Shown one piece after another: positions 24,571 through 33,378 of a DNA stretch of 64,000 bases (positions are counted from its first letter, which is position 1; every line of letters starts with the position of its first letter). A program made the translations under genes and the position numbers. Origin of the DNA: an uncultured Myxococcales bacterium (GTDB lineage: Bacteria > Myxococcota_A > Polyangia > Polyangiales > Polyangiaceae); assembly GCA_937872925.1 (NCBI GenBank), contig CALMUT010000068.1:1-64000 (forward strand), in the 5' to 3' direction. A model generated the notes under the pieces. That model did no database searches. It was not told the origin of the DNA and was given only the letters and a program-made list of their open reading frames with translations.

Positions 24571-26451
24571 ATGCGCGTCGTCTTGATTGGCTCGGAGCTC
24601 GAAGAGAACCTGGCGATTCGGTATTTGGCGGCGGCGCTGGAGGCCGCCGGGCACGAAACGCGGTTGCTGGCGTTTTCCAGCAGCAGCGACACGACCCCGG
24701 TGCTGCAGCAGCTGCGGGAGGGGCAGCCCGCGGAGCTGATCGGCCTGTCCATGACCTTCCAGCGCCGCGCCCAGGAGTTCGGTGACCTCGCCAGCGCCAT
24801 CCGTGCCGCGGGCTTTGCCGGACACCTCACGGTGGGCGGACACTTCCCGACCTTCGCTTACAAGGAGGTGCTCGAACGGTTTTCCGCCATCGACAGCGTC
24901 GTGCGCCACGAGGGCGAGCTCACGCTAGTGGAGCTCTGCGACGCTCTCGACGCAGGCGCGGATCTTGATGGCATCGCGGGTTTAGTGCATCGCGCAAGAG
25001 GTGGCGCGCTGCACGTGGCTCCGACGCGGCCGCTGATCGCGGACGTGGACTCGATCCGCTTTCCCACTCGGGTCGGAGCGCCGCAGCTACACATGGGGAT
25101 CCCTGCGGCGTTCGTGGTCGGCAGCCGTGGTTGCTACGGGCACTGCACCTTTTGCTGCATTCACGCCTACATCAAGGACGCCGGCGGCAATCTGTACCGC
25201 GAGCGCAGCGCTGACAACATCGCCGACGAAGTGGCCCAGCTGCGCCTCGAGCGCGGGGCGCGCATGTTGGTCTTTCACGACGACGACTTCTTTACGCGGG
25301 ACGCCGAGCGCGACTTGCGTCGGGTCACCGCCCTACGCGACGCCTTCCGAGCTCGCGGCGTGACGGACGTCGCGCTGGTGCTCAAAGCGCGTCCGGATGA
25401 TCTCGACGACGCTGTCTTTCGGGTGCTGGACGAGATCGGGCTGTTGCGCGTGTACATCGGGATCGAAGCCGGGAGTGTGCAGGGGCTCAAGACCCTGGGG
25501 CGCGGTGTGGACATCCAGGCCAACCAATCCGCTTTGGACTTTCTGCGTGAGCGCGACGTGTACGCCTGCTTCAACATGCTGATTTTCGACCCCGAAACGC
25601 GCCTTCGGTCGCTGCGGCAGAGCTTGGACTTCCTCGATAGGAACGCAGACGTACCCATGAACTTCTGCCGCACGGAAATCTATCCGGGTACGCCGCTGTT
25701 CACGAAGCTCGACCGCGAAGGGCGCCTGGTCGGAGATATCTTCGGCTGGGACTACGCCATCAGTGATCCCGCGGCGGAGCGTGCGTTTCGGGTATTTGCC
25801 AGCGCGTTCTTGGATCGGAACTTTCGCTGCGACGGGCTGATGAATGCCAATCTGTCCTTGGGGTACTACCTGCACTTGCTTAAGCAGTTCTACCCGCGCT
25901 CGCTCACCAGTGGACTGCGGGAGCTAGCTACGGGCGTGTGTCAGCGTGTGAACCGGGACTCCGTGGCGCATATGCGCGCGATCGTCGACTTCGCCGAAAC
26001 GGAGCGTTCCAAGGACCCCGCAGCGATGCGGGAGTTCACCTCCGAGATGTGCGAAGCGGTCGAGCACACCGGTCGCCGCCTCGAGGTTCAAGTCGCCGAA
26101 GCCAGTCGCGCCATGTTGGACGCTGCTCGGGGAACTCTGCGCGCGCGCCCCATTCCCCGTTGGACGGCGGCGGCAGCGGCTGCCATTGCGCTGTCGCCTT
26201 TGGCGTGTGATCCGCTGATGCCGCCCCCGCCGGACCCACTCCCGCCGCCGAACTTGAATCACCGGGATGGAGGTGAGCCCCTCGAGCCCGAGGGAACAGG
26301 AGGCTCGGACTTCGCGCAGCCGCCGCCGGATCAGGCCGAAGACGCGGGAGTCATCGCCCTCCCCCCACCGGATCCCCCGCCCCCACCGCCGACCCACCCG
26401 CCACCACCGCCGCCGCCGGATCCACTGCCCCCGCCAACCATCAAGAAGTGA
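24571..26451 (+). CDS. B12-binding radical SAM protein with lipoprotein-like Pro-rich tail
   Basis: 626 residues. An N-terminal cobalamin-binding-type Rossmann domain (residues 1-140; VVLIGSELEENLAIRYLAAA) precedes the radical SAM barrel. The 4Fe-4S motif CYGHCTFC places Cys at 188, 192 and 195, and later segments include YIGIEAGSVQGLKTLGRG and NFCRTEIYPGTPLF. A helical C-terminal domain runs to about residue 520. Residues about 530-626 are unusual: a hydrophobic stretch ending SPLAC (Cys546), DPLMPPPPDPLPPP, an acidic linker and a Pro-rich end. The ATG at 24571 has a cggaggga Shine-Dalgarno. The substrate is unknown. The last 11 bases overlap the converging membrane-protein gene. Confidence 0.88.
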   Translation: MRVVLIGSELEENLAIRYLAAALEAAGHETRLLAFSSSSDTTPVLQQLREGQPAELIGLSMTFQRRAQEFGDLASAIRAAGFAGHLTVGGHFPTFAYKEVLERFSAIDSVVRHEGELTLVELCDALDAGADLDGIAGLVHRARGGALHVAPTRPLIADVDSIRFPTRVGAPQLHMGIPAAFVVGSRGCYGHCTFCCIHAYIKDAGGNLYRERSADNIADEVAQLRLERGARMLVFHDDDFFTRDAERDLRRVTALRDAFRARGVTDVALVLKARPDDLDDAVFRVLDEIGLLRVYIGIEAGSVQGLKTLGRGVDIQANQSALDFLRERDVYACFNMLIFDPETRLRSLRQSLDFLDRNADVPMNFCRTEIYPGTPLFTKLDREGRLVGDIFGWDYAISDPAAERAFRVFASAFLDRNFRCDGLMNANLSLGYYLHLLKQFYPRSLTSGLRELATGVCQRVNRDSVAHMRAIVDFAETERSKDPAAMREFTSEMCEAVEHTGRRLEVQVAEASRAMLDAARGTLRARPIPRWTAAAAAAIALSPLACDPLMPPPPDPLPPPNLNHRDGGEPLEPEGTGGSDFAQPPPDQAEDAGVIALPPPDPPPPPPTHPPPPPPPDPLPPPTIKK

Positions 26452-27151
26452 CGTCCGCGTCGTTGTCTTTGGCTGCAGTTGCGGGCTTTGCCCTGGAGCG
26501 TGCCACCGCAAGGAGCTGCCCAGCGAACACGCCACAGAATACGATGACCGCGAAGGTGGCAACGCGCTGGGACGCCGGGACCCATAGCGTGAGCGGCGCG
26601 CTGAAGAACTGAGTGCGCGCGTAGAGAGCGAAGCTTGCGACGCCAAATGCCAACGCGACGCTGCCGGACAGGCCGCTGGGACGCGTCTGCGGGCTGCGGA
26701 GCAGCGCGTGCAGCGCAACGAGCGCCGCGCCAAAGGCTGGTAGGCTGGCGAGCAACACCGCCAGCCCGTGCAGCGCGCCAAAGCGATCCGACGGCAGGAG
26801 TATCACTGCGACCGTGCCGAGCGCCGAGGTCAGGCCCAGACTCCGCACCGCAAGGCCGCTGGCCTTGCGATTCGGGAACAACATGGGTGCCGCCATCCAC
26901 ACGCCGAAAAGCGCGGCGGTCTCGCACAGCATGCCGATGCGTGCGAAGGCCGCGCCAGTGGCGTTGTCCGCACCGCTCAACGCGCGGGCGTGCAGCAGAT
27001 CGCACAGAAAGTTTTCCCAAAATGCGTGGCCGACGTGTTCCGGCCGCAGCCAGGTCCCGCCGGGGTAGAGCGCCATGGCCGTGAGCATGCAGGCGACGAA
27101 CGCCAGATTCAGACCCAGGATGGCCAGCCCCGCCGTGCGCATGGGGTTCAT
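26441..27151 (-). CDS. Six-TM membrane protein of unknown function
   Basis: 236 residues with about six hydrophobic helices (AGLAILGLNLAFVACMLTAM, IGMLCETAALFGVWMAAPML, GLTSALGTVAVILLP, GLAVLLASLPAFGAALVALH, GSVALAFGVASFALYA, VATFAVIVFCGVFAGQLLAV) and a charged cytoplasmic tail. It resembles DUF998-type membrane proteins in size and layout, but I do not recognise a signature. It is the last gene of a leftward three-gene operon: its ATG overlaps the flippase-like gene stop by four bases. Confidence 0.8.
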   Translation of the reverse strand: MNPMRTAGLAILGLNLAFVACMLTAMALYPGGTWLRPEHVGHAFWENFLCDLLHARALSGADNATGAAFARIGMLCETAALFGVWMAAPMLFPNRKASGLAVRSLGLTSALGTVAVILLPSDRFGALHGLAVLLASLPAFGAALVALHALLRSPQTRPSGLSGSVALAFGVASFALYARTQFFSAPLTLWVPASQRVATFAVIVFCGVFAGQLLAVARSRAKPATAAKDNDADVTS

Positions 27152-28113
27152 GGCTCAGACGCGCGACGGCGTTCGACGACGATGGCGACTGCGCCGGGCA
27201 AGCTCACAAGCAATTGCAGCACCCCCAGCAGCATGGAAACCGCCACGGCGCCGGAAGCTGGCATGCCCGCCATGGAAAACAGCGCGATGCTGCCGCCCTC
27301 CCGCACGCCCCAGCCCGCCAAGGAAATGGGCAGCGCGGAGAGCAGCACGATGGGAGGCACCAGCAGCACTGCGTGCGCAACACTCAACTCCAACTGCAGT
27401 GCACGCGCGAGTAGCGCAACGACGGCCACGGTGATCAAATGAGCCGCTAGGGAAGCCGACAGCGCCAGGGGCGCAACCCGCGCGTCGACGAGGGCGTCGC
27501 GTAGCGTCGGTCCGAAGCTGGCCAGCGCAGTGAGCAAGCGATGGTCGGATTTTGGCAGCACGCGATCACTCACAACGACGGCGCACAGGGCGATCAACAC
27601 CAGCCCGAGCCCAGCTCGGACCGCCGCGAGCCCGGGCGAGGCGTCCAGCGAGTCGTGCAACCACGGCTGCCCAGCAAGCACGATACTCGCGAGGGCCAAG
27701 AGGGCGAAATATCGATCGGTGATCGCGACGCCGATGGCTCGGGTCAGGGCAAGCCCGGAGCGTTGCAGCGCCACGGTGCGCCATGCGTCGCCTCCCACAG
27801 TCGGCACCGCTTGACTCATGAGCAAGCTGGCCAGCTGGATCCGCAGCGCCTGGCTGGTGGAAAGCGCTGCGCCGGCCTTTCGGCTCAGGAGCGCGAAGCG
27901 CAGCGTGGTTATCGGCCACTGCAGCCCAAGGACCACACAGGCGGCGCAGAGCAGCACCCAGTCGGTTCGTGCAAGTAGCGCGAAGGTCCCCGCGAGATCC
28001 ACGCGCGTGGCAATGATCCCCAGGGCGGCGACGCTGACCGCAAGCTTCAGCGTGGTCGAGAGTGCGGAGTGGCGCGCGGCTGCGGCGCCCTCGTGCAGGC
28101 GCTCCGAACTCAC
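27148..28113 (-). CDS. Flippase-like membrane protein (UPF0104/LPG synthase TM family)
   Basis: 321 residues, eight or so TM helices. Family marks are LKLAVSVAALGIIATRVDLA at the start, PTVGGDAWRTVALQRSGLAL in the first loop, VAITDRYFALLALASIVLAG, and the late PISLAGWGVREGGSIALF, the best-conserved motif of the group. Relatives translocate or modify lipid-linked molecules (MprF flippase domain, AglD-type proteins). Translation most likely starts at the GTG at 28113, which overlaps the upstream stop (GTGA), rather than at an ATG 42 bases upstream inside the previous gene. The setting suggests a surface-glycan lipid carrier step. Confidence 0.88.
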   Translation of the reverse strand: MSSERLHEGAAAARHSALSTTLKLAVSVAALGIIATRVDLAGTFALLARTDWVLLCAACVVLGLQWPITTLRFALLSRKAGAALSTSQALRIQLASLLMSQAVPTVGGDAWRTVALQRSGLALTRAIGVAITDRYFALLALASIVLAGQPWLHDSLDASPGLAAVRAGLGLVLIALCAVVVSDRVLPKSDHRLLTALASFGPTLRDALVDARVAPLALSASLAAHLITVAVVALLARALQLELSVAHAVLLVPPIVLLSALPISLAGWGVREGGSIALFSMAGMPASGAVAVSMLLGVLQLLVSLPGAVAIVVERRRASEP

Positions 28114-29078
28114 GGCGGATCGCAGAACAGCTGCGCCTCCGCCCAATTCGCCCAATCATTTTCCGGGCCGTCGTCCGCGTTGTCGACGATGTCCGCGAAG
28201 ACGTAGAATCGGACCGACCCCGCGTCGCCAACGGCGTCGTCCACGCCCACCTCCGCGGTGAAGCCACGACAGCGACGGTACAGGTCGATCACGATGCGTC
28301 CCGGTGGGTGCATGCCGACGCCTTTGCCGAAAACGCGCCCGTTGATGCTGAGAGTGGTGCCATCGCCGGAATGCTCTGCGCCGTTGGATTGGTCGACCTC
28401 GATGGGGCCCCAGCTAGACGAGCTTGCGTTCCAGCCCCAATCCGAGAGCCAGTAGCCGCCGCTTGGTGTTGGCTTCAGGTCCGGCTTTGCGCGGCGCATG
28501 CCGGGGCGAACCAGGTGGTCCGGCAGGCTGTCGTCGCGGGGTTTGAGGGGTTTGCGCGCCGCCGCCTCCGAGGGGGAACGCGGGTGCCAAATGCTCTCGA
28601 GCTTGAGCCCCAGCCAGCCGGTCTTGACGTTGGGGGACTCACCGACGGACTGCAGCACCAGCGGCGCGTCGTCTTCGGCCCAGAACGTGACCAAGAAGGG
28701 GTAGCTGTCGCGATGTGGAAGCTCCGGCACGGCTGCAGGCTGGCCGAATAAGAGCCGCGTCGGAGTCGTCAGTAGTTCGGCGCGGAACTCCACGGGCGCA
28801 GCGCCCACGAGGTCACAGATCGCAAACCGCCCTGACAAAGTATGGAAGCCGCGCTTGATTGGGATTTCGACCGAGCTGCGTGGCGGCACCACCAGCGCGG
28901 GCTCGCCGTAGCATCGCTCCATCCGAGGCGCGCGTGCTTCGCTTGTCACACGCGCGATGTGCATTCCGAATTCCTCGCTGGCCTGCTTCTCAATGGGCTC
29001 TGCACTTTGCTTTTGCGTGCTGCACGCAAGAAGGCAGCAGAGCGTTGCGGGCATCGCCGCACCCAAGAGCCGGAACAC
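28110..29078 (-). CDS. Lipoprotein with NPCBM carbohydrate-binding domain
   Basis: 322 residues. Lipobox CLLAC (Cys19). The first half is beta-rich and unassigned (RSSVEIPIKRGFHTLSGRFA). Residues about 215-322 match an NPCBM domain: GYWLSDWGWN, IEVDQSNGAEHSGDGTTLSI, GRVFGKGVGMHPPGRIVIDL, FTAEVGVDDAVGDAGSVRFY and VFADI. NPCBM domains bind sugars at the N-terminus of glycosidases; here no catalytic domain is attached. It is the first gene of the leftward operon and diverges from the glycan gene run (76 bp between starts). Confidence 0.85.
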   Translation of the reverse strand: MFRLLGAAMPATLCCLLACSTQKQSAEPIEKQASEEFGMHIARVTSEARAPRMERCYGEPALVVPPRSSVEIPIKRGFHTLSGRFAICDLVGAAPVEFRAELLTTPTRLLFGQPAAVPELPHRDSYPFLVTFWAEDDAPLVLQSVGESPNVKTGWLGLKLESIWHPRSPSEAAARKPLKPRDDSLPDHLVRPGMRRAKPDLKPTPSGGYWLSDWGWNASSSSWGPIEVDQSNGAEHSGDGTTLSINGRVFGKGVGMHPPGRIVIDLYRRCRGFTAEVGVDDAVGDAGSVRFYVFADIVDNADDGPENDWANWAEAQLFCDPP

Positions 29079-29154
29079 CGCGCTAACTTATCACGGAACT
29101 CCGGGGGTTCCGCGACGGGTCAATTCGCAAGAGTTGCGTGCTAGCGTGGCGAAC

Positions 29155-29622
29155 GTGTCCGAGGTCAGTCGCTGGTCCCGCCCGCGCGCATTCCTCCGCA
29201 TCGTCGCGGTCATGGGCCTTTTGCTGCTTGCCACGTGGACCACGCGGCGCAGCCTCGGCTTTGCAGAGCCCGAGCCTCACGAGTCTTGTCCAGAACGACT
29301 CTCCCGTCGCTATCTGCCCTTGAAGCCGCACCTGCCCAGTAGCGGTGTGATTGGCTACATCGGGCCGGAGTTGACTGAAGACGGCTGCAACTCGAAGTTC
29401 ATGGCGCAATACGTGCTCGCGCCGCTGCTTGTCACGCATGTTTGGGAAGAGAACATCCGGGCCGTCGCTCGCCGCACGGACTTCGTCGTTCCCGTCACCC
29501 TGCCGCTGGTCATCGTGGATCAGGCCGAACCGGAAGCGGCGAACTGGATCCGCGATAGTCCCCAGTTCTCGCTATTGATGGACTTTGGCGACGGCGTCCT
29601 GCTCTACGGGCGCGCGCGATGA
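29155..29622 (+). CDS. Small membrane-anchored protein, first gene of glycan run
   Basis: 155 residues from the GTG at 29155 (GTG 29146 and ATG 29212 are alternatives). One N-terminal TM helix (FLRIVAVMGLLLLATW) is followed by an exported domain of about 125 residues with two conserved-looking Cys (HESCPERLSR, TEDGCNSKFMAQYVLAPLLV). The segment GVIGYIGPELTEDG and the end QFSLLMDFGDGVLLYGRAR recall small proteins found beside GT-C glycosyltransferases. The stop overlaps the next gene by four bases, so the two probably work together. Confidence 0.72.
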   Translation: MSEVSRWSRPRAFLRIVAVMGLLLLATWTTRRSLGFAEPEPHESCPERLSRRYLPLKPHLPSSGVIGYIGPELTEDGCNSKFMAQYVLAPLLVTHVWEENIRAVARRTDFVVPVTLPLVIVDQAEPEAANWIRDSPQFSLLMDFGDGVLLYGRAR

Positions 29623-31055
29623 CCACGGCGCTTCAGGTCATCTTGCTCCTATTTGTGCCCTTGGTCACCGGCGTGCTGATCGTGCAGAAGGCGCTGGGCC
29701 GGGTCAGCCCAACGGGCACGCTGCCGCTCGGCCTTGGACTCGGCCTCGGGCTCTGCGGGCTTTTGGCGTTTGTCTCTCTCGTTGTCGTCGACACAGTGGT
29801 GTTGGCTTGGGAGTTGGCGCTCTTTGCGCTGGTCGTATTCTGGAGCGCCAAAGGCAGCCCATCGAAAACGTATCCACGAATCGCGGAACGGCCGACGCCC
29901 GCCGGGCGTTCGTTGCTACTGGCCGCGAGCCTTCTTGTCGCCATCTGCGTGGGGATTTTCATCGTGCAGGCGAGACAGTCGCCCCACGGCGGCTGGGACG
30001 CCTGGGACTTCTGGAATATGCGCGCGCGCTTCTTCCATCGCGGAGGCGAAGCTTGGGCCAACACGTTCTCGCAGATCCCGTGGTGGTCGCATCCGGAGTA
30101 CCCAGTGCTGCAACCCGCCATGGTGGCTCGAGGGTTTCGGGTGCTGAGCAGTGAGACGGTGCTCGTCCCGATGCTGCTCGGCTTCGTCTTCACCTTTGCG
30201 GCGGTGAGCGTTCTCTATTTCGGGGTCAGCACGCTGCGAGGGCGCAGCCAGGGGTTGCTTGCGGCCATCGTGCTGTGTTGCTCGCCCTACTTCCTGTATC
30301 ACGGCACTGAGCAGTACGCAGATAACCCCCTTGCGTTCTTTTTCCTGGCTTCGGTCGTCTGCGCCGCGCTGTATGACCATCGCGAGGGCCGCTGTTCCAG
30401 CGCGCTCTTGCTCAGCGGCCTCTTCGCGGGACTCGCGACGTTCTTGAAGAACGAGGGGTTGATGTTCTTTGTCTGCTTTGCGTGTGCACGCAGCGTGTGG
30501 GTGTGGCGCAAACGCGGGCGGGCGGAGTGGAAACACCAGGCGTGGACCTTCATGGCTGGCGCCCTGCTGCCACTGACCGCCACGGCCTTCTTCAAATTCA
30601 ACTACGCCGTGATGCCCGACAACGCGGAATTCTACACGCGACAGTGGAAGGAATGGGACCGCGGATTCGTCGAGCATGTCCTGGCCAACGCGTCGGACGC
30701 GAAGCGCTATCGGGGATTCTTCCGCGCTTGGGGCCATCACCTCGTAAGTTTCGACGCATGGGTCGTGCCGCTGGCGTACCTACTTCCGGCCTACGGCGTG
30801 ATCATGGGGCGGGACCCCAATCGCCCACGTGGCATGATTGCTACGATGTTGGGCACCTTCGCGCTTCAAGCCTTGGGGGTGTCGTTGCTATTTTTGCTGT
30901 GGTCCACCTACGACATTTTCGAACATATGGACGCGCTCGGTCGCCTACTGTTGCAGATGCTGCCCACGGTGCTGTTCGTGCTGTTCGCTGCGGTGAAGAC
31001 GCCGTTCGAGGTTGAACTATTGCCGGATGAAGACGCGGCGGCACCTTTAGGATGA
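29619..31055 (+). CDS. GT-C fold membrane glycosyltransferase
   Basis: 478 residues with about 11-12 TM helices. The first large outer loop carries GGWDAWDFWNMRARFFHRGG (near residue 124), the Asp-containing loop expected of GT39/ArnT-like enzymes that use polyprenyl-phosphate sugars, and HPEYPVLQP. Later come HGTEQYADNPLAFFFLASVV and FLKNEGLMFFVCFA. It would transfer a lipid-linked sugar on the outer face of the inner membrane; acceptor unknown. It overlaps both neighbours by four bases. Confidence 0.85.
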   Translation: MTTALQVILLLFVPLVTGVLIVQKALGRVSPTGTLPLGLGLGLGLCGLLAFVSLVVVDTVVLAWELALFALVVFWSAKGSPSKTYPRIAERPTPAGRSLLLAASLLVAICVGIFIVQARQSPHGGWDAWDFWNMRARFFHRGGEAWANTFSQIPWWSHPEYPVLQPAMVARGFRVLSSETVLVPMLLGFVFTFAAVSVLYFGVSTLRGRSQGLLAAIVLCCSPYFLYHGTEQYADNPLAFFFLASVVCAALYDHREGRCSSALLLSGLFAGLATFLKNEGLMFFVCFACARSVWVWRKRGRAEWKHQAWTFMAGALLPLTATAFFKFNYAVMPDNAEFYTRQWKEWDRGFVEHVLANASDAKRYRGFFRAWGHHLVSFDAWVVPLAYLLPAYGVIMGRDPNRPRGMIATMLGTFALQALGVSLLFLLWSTYDIFEHMDALGRLLLQMLPTVLFVLFAAVKTPFEVELLPDEDAAAPLG

Positions 31056-32218
31056 GTATGGCGGGGCCGCGCACTCTGTCCTACGAAGACCTGGTCGAGG
31101 CCTACAACCAACGTCTTGGATCCGTCCTGCGTGGATTCGATTCAGGTGTGGTGGGACTTGAGAGTTGGGTGCCCACCTCCGAGCCCCTTTCGAGCGTAGC
31201 CGGCTTGCTGGACGCAACGCGAGCCGCGGGTGAAGCGGGACTGACCGTGCTGATGACCCCAGAGAACTACGCGATTCACAGCTCCGATCAGTGGGCACAG
31301 CTTGGCGCGCGTCATGGCGCGTTCTCGGTTTCCAGCGATGGAAGCTGCGCGCGCTTGGTGTTTTCGTTCCAGGCGACCGAGCCGAGATCTTCCGTCGCTC
31401 CGCAAGGCGGGGGTTCCGCGGGAGCCGCTGTGTCCAAACGCCGCACAGCGGACGGCGCTGCGGGCTTGCCTCCCGAACCCGAACGCTTGCCCGCCGCGTA
31501 CCGAGCCAATGTAATCGAGGCGGCCAGAACCTGCGCATGGGAGGGCTATCTGGAAGACACAGCGGGTGCTGCTGTGATGACCCACGTTCAGGCCACCGAC
31601 GCAAACTGGCGGCTGGAGGCCCTGGTGGGTGCAGACCACGTCGTTCTGCATGCAAGGCACCACGGAGCCGCTGCTGAAGATGAGCGCGGAGTGTTGGAAC
31701 TTCTATGTCGCGCTGCGCGTCACAAGCCTATCCTGGAGTGGGCCGATCATGGCGCCCTCGTCGTCATGGAGCGTTCCCGAGACGCGAGGGGCGCGGCCGG
31801 CGTTCCGGGGGTGCCCACCCCAGAGAACACGTCGCAGTTATTCGCCCGCGCCAACGCCCTGTGCCGCGCGCTTTTCGCGAGGTACTGCGAGCTGACCGGC
31901 TATGTGCAGACCGACAATCGCTTCGATCCGCGCGCCAGCGCTGACTGGCTGCGGCTAACGGCCGAGCAACGCCTCGAACGTGTGCAGGCCGAGTTTGCCG
32001 CGGCGTGCGCCGCGGCCGGCATCGCAGAAGGCCACGCGGAGGTCGCGGAACTGAAAGACGCCAGCCGCGTGGTGATCCGCCTCAGCGAAGCAGTCGCCCC
32101 AAGTCGGCGGGGCAGTCTCTTGTTTCGCCTGGAACGCGAGCTTTCCGAACGCGTAGAGCCGTCTCTGAGCGTGGAACGGGACGCACGCAAGGACATCAAC
32201 CAGATCCGTCGCCTTTGA
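31052..32218 (+). CDS. Unrecognised soluble protein of the glycan cluster
   Basis: 388 residues, no signal or TM helix. Residues 30-110 contain ESWVPTSEPLSSVAGLLDAT and AGLTVLMTPENYAIHSSDQW, then HGAFSVSSDGSCARLVFSFQ, an alpha/beta pattern. A Ser/Ala/Gly linker separates this from an alpha/beta middle (AVMTHVQATDANWRLEALVG) and a helical acidic end closing in ERDARKDINQIRRL. I do not recognise the family. Translation is coupled to the glycosyltransferase (ATGA overlap), and the radical SAM gene follows after 44 bp. A scaffold or regulatory role is possible, but nothing proves one. Confidence 0.78.
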   Translation: MSMAGPRTLSYEDLVEAYNQRLGSVLRGFDSGVVGLESWVPTSEPLSSVAGLLDATRAAGEAGLTVLMTPENYAIHSSDQWAQLGARHGAFSVSSDGSCARLVFSFQATEPRSSVAPQGGGSAGAAVSKRRTADGAAGLPPEPERLPAAYRANVIEAARTCAWEGYLEDTAGAAVMTHVQATDANWRLEALVGADHVVLHARHHGAAAEDERGVLELLCRAARHKPILEWADHGALVVMERSRDARGAAGVPGVPTPENTSQLFARANALCRALFARYCELTGYVQTDNRFDPRASADWLRLTAEQRLERVQAEFAAACAAAGIAEGHAEVAELKDASRVVIRLSEAVAPSRRGSLLFRLERELSERVEPSLSVERDARKDINQIRRL

Positions 32219-32262
32219 GGCCGCGGCGCGGTAAGATCTGATGTTCCCCCTCGGAAGGCTTC

Positions 32263-33378
32263 GTGTCGGATAGCCCTGCAGATCTCATCCTCGACGGTAC
32301 TAAGCTCGCTTGGCACCTCGACCGGGTTGCCGCCTGGCAGCGCGGTGAACGTATCGCTCCGATCACCATCGACATGGCGTTGACGCGGGCTTGCAACTAC
32401 GCCTGCCATTTTTGCTACGCGATGCTGCAGGAGAACGAGCGCAGTCAGATCACCAAACAGGTGATCACGGACTTCTTGGACGACGCGGCAGAGATCGGCG
32501 TGCGAGGCGTCAGCCTCGTCTCCGATGGGGAGAGCACGATCAGCCCCGTCTTCGTCGATGCGGTTCGCCACGGCAGTGAGTGCGGTCTGTCCATGGCCTG
32601 CGGAACGAACGGCTTCGTGCTGACCGAGGCCAAGGCGGAGCAGGTGCTGCCCCATCTGACATATTTGCGCATCAACATCTCTGCTGGAGAGCCCGCGCGC
32701 TACGCCGAGATCATGGGCGCCAAGGAGGAGTGGTTCCATCGGGTGTGCGAAAACATCCGCGCCATGGTCGCCATCAAAAAGCGGCACAATCTGCCGGTCA
32801 CCATCGGCATGCAGATGGTCCTCATGCCGCAGTATCGCGACCAGATCCTGCCCCTCGCGCGCTTGGGTAAGGAGCTCCGGCCCGACTACCTGGTGATCAA
32901 GCATTGCAGTGACGACGAAGATGGCAGCCTGGGCGTCGACTACGGCGCGTATGAGGCATTGCACGACGAACTTCTAGCGGCCGAAGCGTTAAGCGACGCC
33001 GAATACCGAGTGCAAGTGAAGTGGTCGAAGATCCGAACCGGGGACAAGCGCAGCTATCAGCGCTGCTACGGTCCTCCCTTCATGTTGCAGATCTCCGGCT
33101 CCGGACTGGTGGCTCCTTGCGGCATGCTTTTCAATCAACGCTACGAAAAGCTGCATATCGGCAACATCTGTCAGCAACGATTCAAAGATATCTTCCACAG
33201 CGATCGCTACTGGGAGGTGATGCGCTACTTGGCGTCGCCTCGCTTTAATGCCCAGAAGATGTGCGGCAGCCTTTGCCTGCAGCACAAAGTCAACGAAGTG
33301 CTGGACGGCGTGCAGAAGGGTCGCCTGCCTCTGGTAGCGCAAGCCGGCCCACCCCCCGCTCATGAAAACTTCGTATGA
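32263..33378 (+). CDS. Radical SAM protein with SPASM-like C-terminus
   Basis: 371 residues from a GTG. The cluster-binding motif is CNYACHFC at about residues 44-51 (C-x3-C-x2-C). The barrel continues with GVSLVSDGESTISPVFVDAV and ACGTNGFVLTEAKAEQVLPH. The C-terminal part has CYGPPFMLQISGSGLVAPCG, then LHIGNI and MCGSLCLQHKVNEVLDG, which gives Cys ligands for an auxiliary Fe-S cluster as in SPASM/twitch enzymes. In a sugar cluster such an enzyme could modify a sugar or a small peptide; the substrate is unknown. The stop overlaps the GT2 start. Confidence 0.9.
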   Translation: MSDSPADLILDGTKLAWHLDRVAAWQRGERIAPITIDMALTRACNYACHFCYAMLQENERSQITKQVITDFLDDAAEIGVRGVSLVSDGESTISPVFVDAVRHGSECGLSMACGTNGFVLTEAKAEQVLPHLTYLRINISAGEPARYAEIMGAKEEWFHRVCENIRAMVAIKKRHNLPVTIGMQMVLMPQYRDQILPLARLGKELRPDYLVIKHCSDDEDGSLGVDYGAYEALHDELLAAEALSDAEYRVQVKWSKIRTGDKRSYQRCYGPPFMLQISGSGLVAPCGMLFNQRYEKLHIGNICQQRFKDIFHSDRYWEVMRYLASPRFNAQKMCGSLCLQHKVNEVLDGVQKGRLPLVAQAGPPPAHENFV

